In this document: positions 5,893-8,080 of the stretch, piece after piece
How the letters are laid out: each line of letters begins with the position of its first letter
How positions within the stretch are numbered: the stretch's first letter is position 1
Assembly (NCBI GenBank): GCA_002841035.1
Contig: PHDR01000117.1
Coordinates: 1-8,080 of the forward strand
Source of the DNA: Bacteroidetes bacterium HGW-Bacteroidetes-12
Lineage (GTDB): Bacteria > Bacteroidota > Bacteroidia > Flavobacteriales_E > Vicingaceae
Direction: 5' to 3'
DNA length: 8,080 nucleotides
Notes under the pieces: model-generated
What the model saw: only the letters and a program-made list of their open reading frames with translations
The model's database searches: none
Told to the model about the DNA's origin: nothing
Made by a program: the position numbers and the translations under genes

Positions 5893-7144
5893 TTTATTTA
5901 TAGCAATACTATCTCTTTTAATTATTGCTAGCTGTTCCTCTTCTCAAAAAACATCTAATAAAAATGTAGCTGGTATTTATATGCCAGGTTTAAATTTGAT
6001 AGATCCTGAGATTATTGTTTTCCATAAAAACGATAGTATTTCTGAGCTTCATTTTAGAATAAATTCAGCTGATGTGCTTTATACTAAGAAGCGAGAAGAT
6101 TCTACGTTTAGTGCTAATATACTTATTCAATATGAATTAACCGATGAAGAACTAAAAGCTGTAATAGACACTGCTTCGGTTAGTTTTAAAGACTATGGAG
6201 ATAACAAACAAAAAAAATACCTAGATGGTGTAATAAAATTCAACACACAAACACTAAAATCTTACTCCTTAAAAATAACTTTTAATGATGTAAATCGTGA
6301 TCAATTCATCAGAAAAACAGTACTTATCAATCGAAAAGACAACTACAACATCCAAAATTATTTAGTGATGGATACCAACAACAACGTCATATTTAAAAAT
6401 CATTTTAACTCTAGAGACTATTTTGTCATTCAAAAAAACAGTTCTATTCCTGATTCTGTGATGGTTTTAAAATATTATAAATCAAATTTTCCAATAGCAA
6501 GACCTCCTTTTTCATCAGACGAAACACCTCAGGAACAACAAAATTTTTCTCCTGAATTTACAGAGGAACTAACATTTGATTCACTTTTTCAAATTTCCTA
6601 CCAGATATCAGGAAAAGGTTTGTATAGTGTAAAACCTCAAAATTCAACTTCAGGGCCAACACTTTTTAATTTTCAAGAAAATTTTCCTGAAATAAAAACC
6701 GTTGAAAATATGGTTCCTCCGATGCGCTATATTTCAACCAAAAAAGAATATGATTTATTATTAGATAGTGAAAATCAAAAAAATGATATGGATAAATTTT
6801 GGAGAGAAATTGGTGGAAGTAATGATAGAGCAAGAACACTTATCCGAGAATATTTTAAACGTGTTGAAAGTGCTAATAATTACTTCACCTCATACATGGA
6901 AGGCTGGAAAACAGACAGAGGGATTATTTACATTATTTATGGTATTCCAAATATTGTTTATAAAAACAACAATTACGAAAATTGGATATATGGAGAAGAA
7001 AACAACATGATGTCTATGAGTTTTGTTTTTCATAAAGTAAACAACCCAATTACTGGAAACGATTATGTATTAAGTCGCTCACCTGTTTTTAAAAGCAGTT
7101 GGTTTAGGGCTGTGGATAGTTGGCGAAGCGGAAGGGTTTATTAA
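5879..7144 (+). CDS. GWxTD-domain lipoprotein
   Basis: A protein of 421 residues from ATG 5879; in-frame ATGs at 5867 and 5873 would add MKMK. I prefer 5879 because MKKYNLFIAILSLLIIASC is a standard SPII signal with lipid-Cys19, followed by SSSQKTS. A long beta-rich region follows, and near the C-terminus DKFWREIG...ARTLIREYFKRVE and GWKTDRG (Gly342-Trp343-x-Thr345-Asp346), then IIYIIYGIP and ENWIYGE. This is the GWxTD signature domain known from Bacteroidota proteins of unknown biochemical role. A position in the periplasm or outer membrane is inferred from the lipobox. It overlaps rmuC by 14 bases in the +1 frame. The end RSGRVY is the true C-terminus; no T9SS domain is present. A second forward frame at 6768-7010 lies wholly inside it and is a shadow. 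Confidence 0.92.
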   Translation: MKKYNLFIAILSLLIIASCSSSQKTSNKNVAGIYMPGLNLIDPEIIVFHKNDSISELHFRINSADVLYTKKREDSTFSANILIQYELTDEELKAVIDTASVSFKDYGDNKQKKYLDGVIKFNTQTLKSYSLKITFNDVNRDQFIRKTVLINRKDNYNIQNYLVMDTNNNVIFKNHFNSRDYFVIQKNSSIPDSVMVLKYYKSNFPIARPPFSSDETPQEQQNFSPEFTEELTFDSLFQISYQISGKGLYSVKPQNSTSGPTLFNFQENFPEIKTVENMVPPMRYISTKKEYDLLLDSENQKNDMDKFWREIGGSNDRARTLIREYFKRVESANNYFTSYMEGWKTDRGIIYIIYGIPNIVYKNNNYENWIYGEENNMMSMSFVFHKVNNPITGNDYVLSRSPVFKSSWFRAVDSWRSGRVY

Positions 7145-7173
7145 AAAAATATGATTTGCGAAGATTGATTTAT

Positions 7174-7181
7174 TATTTTTG
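7174..7181 (+). promoter_or_regulatory. possible -7 box for the rhodanese gene
   Basis: TATTTTTG fits TANNTTTG exactly. A TTTG lies upstream at 7155-7158, but the 15-base spacing is short of the usual 17-23. A start near 7185-7188 would leave a ~70-base A/T-rich leader. In this AT-rich region a match by chance is quite possible. Confidence 0.25.
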
Positions 7182-7255
7182 TTAGTTATAACATCGAAAA
7201 CAGTAGAAATGTTGTTGAGTTTTAAATATTATATAAAAATAAATTAAAAATAGTT

Positions 7256-7534
7256 ATGAATTACGAAGGTATTAATTTAAGAAATGCAACTCTCATAGAT
7301 GTTAGAGAGCCTTTAGAGTTAGAAAATGATGGTAAAATTGCAAATGGAATCAACATTCCTTTAGGAACAATTGCATCAAAAATCGACTTTATTAAAACAC
7401 TTAAAAGCCCAATTGTCTTATACTGCAGAACAGGGAACAGAAGCGGACAAGCGTTGGCTTATCTCGAAAATCAGGGAGTTGAAAATATTTATAATGGCGG
7501 TTCTTGGCAAGAAGTTGCTCATAAACTAGGTTAA
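7256..7534 (+). CDS. single-domain rhodanese-like sulfurtransferase
   Basis: A compact 92-residue protein with no signal peptide, hence cytoplasmic. Family marks: LIDVREPLELENDGKI (13-28), GINIPLG (31-37) and the active-site loop CRTGNRS (57-63) with Cys57 as the sulfur-accepting residue, then YNGGSWQE (79-86). The loop has the C-x-x-G-x-R-S form of catalytically competent single-domain rhodaneses (GlpE/PspE-like). These move sulfane sulfur from donors such as thiosulfate to thiols; the physiological donor and acceptor cannot be read from sequence. The gene stands alone: 111 bases separate it from the GWxTD gene, and it converges on rbfA with a 12-base gap. Confidence 0.94.
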   Translation: MNYEGINLRNATLIDVREPLELENDGKIANGINIPLGTIASKIDFIKTLKSPIVLYCRTGNRSGQALAYLENQGVENIYNGGSWQEVAHKLG

Positions 7535-7546
7535 TTATTAAGCTGT

Positions 7547-7885
7547 TTATTTTTTGAGTAACGCTTCAATTTCTTCTGCATAATCAATAGAATCATCTAA
7601 ATAAAAAGCGATTTCAGGTGTAATTCTTAGTTGCTTCCCAACTATTTTTCCTAATGCACCTCTAACCTCATTTACATGACTGTTTGCAATATTAATTCCA
7701 TCTGTTGGCTCAATTTTTCCAAAAATACTTAGGTAAACTTTAGCAAAACTCAAATCGGGTGAAATACGAATTATGGTAACACTAACCATTGTTCCGGGAA
7801 ACCATTCATTGGTATTTAATTGAAGAATGTTGCTTAGTTCTTTTTGTAAAAGTCTGGCAACTTTATTTTGTCTTATTGTACTCAT
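7547..7885 (-). CDS. rbfA: 30S ribosome-binding factor RbfA
   Basis: A protein of 112 residues with the start taken at the ATG at 7885-7883 (MSTIRQNKVARLLQKELSNIL), which matches RbfA N-termini; extending to 7942 would add residues MLKMLKIILV... that do not fit the family. The middle VSVTIIRISPDLSFAKVYLSIFG and the end RGALGKIVGKQLRITPEIAFYLDDSIDYAEEIEALLKK region (read in parts) are the KH-type fold of RbfA. It binds the immature 30S subunit near the 5' helix of 16S rRNA and helps late maturation and cold adaptation. The gene is single here, convergent with the rhodanese gene and divergent from the secreted-protein gene at 8012. Confidence 0.95.
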   Translation of the reverse strand: MSTIRQNKVARLLQKELSNILQLNTNEWFPGTMVSVTIIRISPDLSFAKVYLSIFGKIEPTDGINIANSHVNEVRGALGKIVGKQLRITPEIAFYLDDSIDYAEEIEALLKK

Positions 7886-7891
7886 AGAATG

Positions 7892-7899
7892 CAAAAGTA
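7892..7899 (-). promoter_or_regulatory. possible -7 box of rbfA promoter
   Basis: On the minus strand TACTTTTG fits TANNTTTG and ends seven bases before the rbfA start codon. No TTG is found 17-23 bases further upstream. If used, transcription would begin at or within a few bases of the ATG, giving an almost leaderless mRNA. Confidence 0.3.
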
Positions 7900-7950
7900 T
7901 AGATTTGTGAGTTACTAAAATGATTTTAAGCATTTTTAACAACTAAGAAA

Positions 7951-7981
7951 TTGTTTTTTAACATACTATGTTATATATTTG
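7951..7981 (+). promoter_or_regulatory. Bacteroidota-type promoter for the gene at 8012
   Basis: TTG at 7951-7953, 20-base spacer, TATATTTG at 7974-7981: both boxes and the spacing agree with the Bacteroidota primary sigma consensus. Transcription is expected to start around 7985-7988, leaving a ~25-base A-rich leader. Confidence 0.7.
7959..7973. promoter_or_regulatory. operator-like palindrome TAACATA-C-TATGTTA in promoter spacer
   Basis: Perfect 7-1-7 dyad occupying the downstream three quarters of the promoter spacer and abutting the -7 box. A dimeric regulator bound here would block RNA polymerase or alter spacer geometry. The regulator is not identifiable from the window. Confidence 0.55.
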
Positions 7982-8011
7982 TGGTATTAATTAACCTAAA
8001 AACTAAAAATT

Positions 8012-8080
8012 ATGACAAAAAAATTACTTTCTTTAACAACGTTATTTACTATTGGAGCTATTGCTCTTCATGCTCAAATA
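8012..8080 (+). CDS. secreted protein, N-terminal signal peptide only (cut by window edge)
   Basis: Twenty-three codons are visible from ATG 8012 to the window end: MTKKLLSLTT...LHAQI. Two Lys after the start, a hydrophobic core (LTTLFTIGAIAL) and a small-residue end HAQ form a Sec/SPI signal peptide, typical for exported Bacteroidota proteins and often for T9SS substrates. There is no lipobox Cys in the visible part. The A-rich bases before the ATG (AAAAACTAAAAATT) and the strong upstream promoter support this start. The mature protein lies outside the window, so no function can be given. Confidence 0.8.
   Translation, partial: MTKKLLSLTTLFTIGAIALHAQI

Noticed and set aside
6768..7010. Forward 80-residue frame inside the GWxTD gene
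   Set aside because: It lies entirely within the conserved GWxTD coding region in another frame and has no family features.
7535..7546. Bidirectional terminator between the rhodanese gene and rbfA
   Set aside because: The 12-base gap holds no stable stem-loop; only short AT palindromic bits are seen.
7886..7942. N-terminal extension of RbfA
   Set aside because: The extra residues do not match the family and overlap the likely promoter; MSTIRQNKVA is the usual beginning.

Overview
The window reads as an AT-rich chromosomal segment of a member of the Bacteroidota, most likely Flavobacteriia or a close relative. Reasons: two genes end in type IX secretion (T9SS) C-terminal sorting domains, there are several SPII lipoproteins, a GWxTD-domain lipoprotein, Bacteroidota-type promoters (TTG ... 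TANNTTTG) and A-rich translation starts without Shine-Dalgarno sequences. No mobile element, rRNA, tRNA or CRISPR array was seen.

Left part (1-4348), cell-surface and secreted proteins, all on the + strand and tightly packed. The window opens inside a GH16 glycoside hydrolase with two C-terminal repeats. It is followed by three tandem paralogous small lipoproteins that share the motif CEKxPFDYRNKxVGDY. Next comes a gene for a secreted peptidase-S74-type (tail-fibre chaperone) protein with a T9SS sorting domain. That gene is interrupted by one in-frame TAA at codon 42, while about 280 codons after the stop remain open. A secreted Cys-containing leucine-rich-repeat protein with a T9SS domain closes this part. 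Gaps from the GH16 gene to the S74 gene are -4, 13, 9 and 22 bases, so they are probably one transcript.

Middle (4349-7144). A 182-base intergenic region holds a 10-bp-phased TACTTA repeat, inverted repeats and a CTCCGTG...CTCTGTGGC tract. It precedes rmuC, which overlaps a GWxTD-domain lipoprotein gene by a few codons.

Right part (7145-8080). A single-domain rhodanese gene converges on rbfA (minus strand) with a 12-base gap. rbfA diverges from a secreted-protein gene that runs off the right edge. That last gene has the best promoter in the window, TTG-N20-TATATTTG, with a perfect 15-bp palindrome filling the spacer right up to the -7 box, an arrangement expected of a repressor operator.

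The right half is ordinary conserved chromosome. The more unusual material is in the left half: a conserved 5' module attached to divergent lipoprotein bodies, an identical 12-base start region carried over to an unrelated downstream gene, and the broken S74/T9SS gene. I see no convincing evidence for a complete new defence or mobile system.
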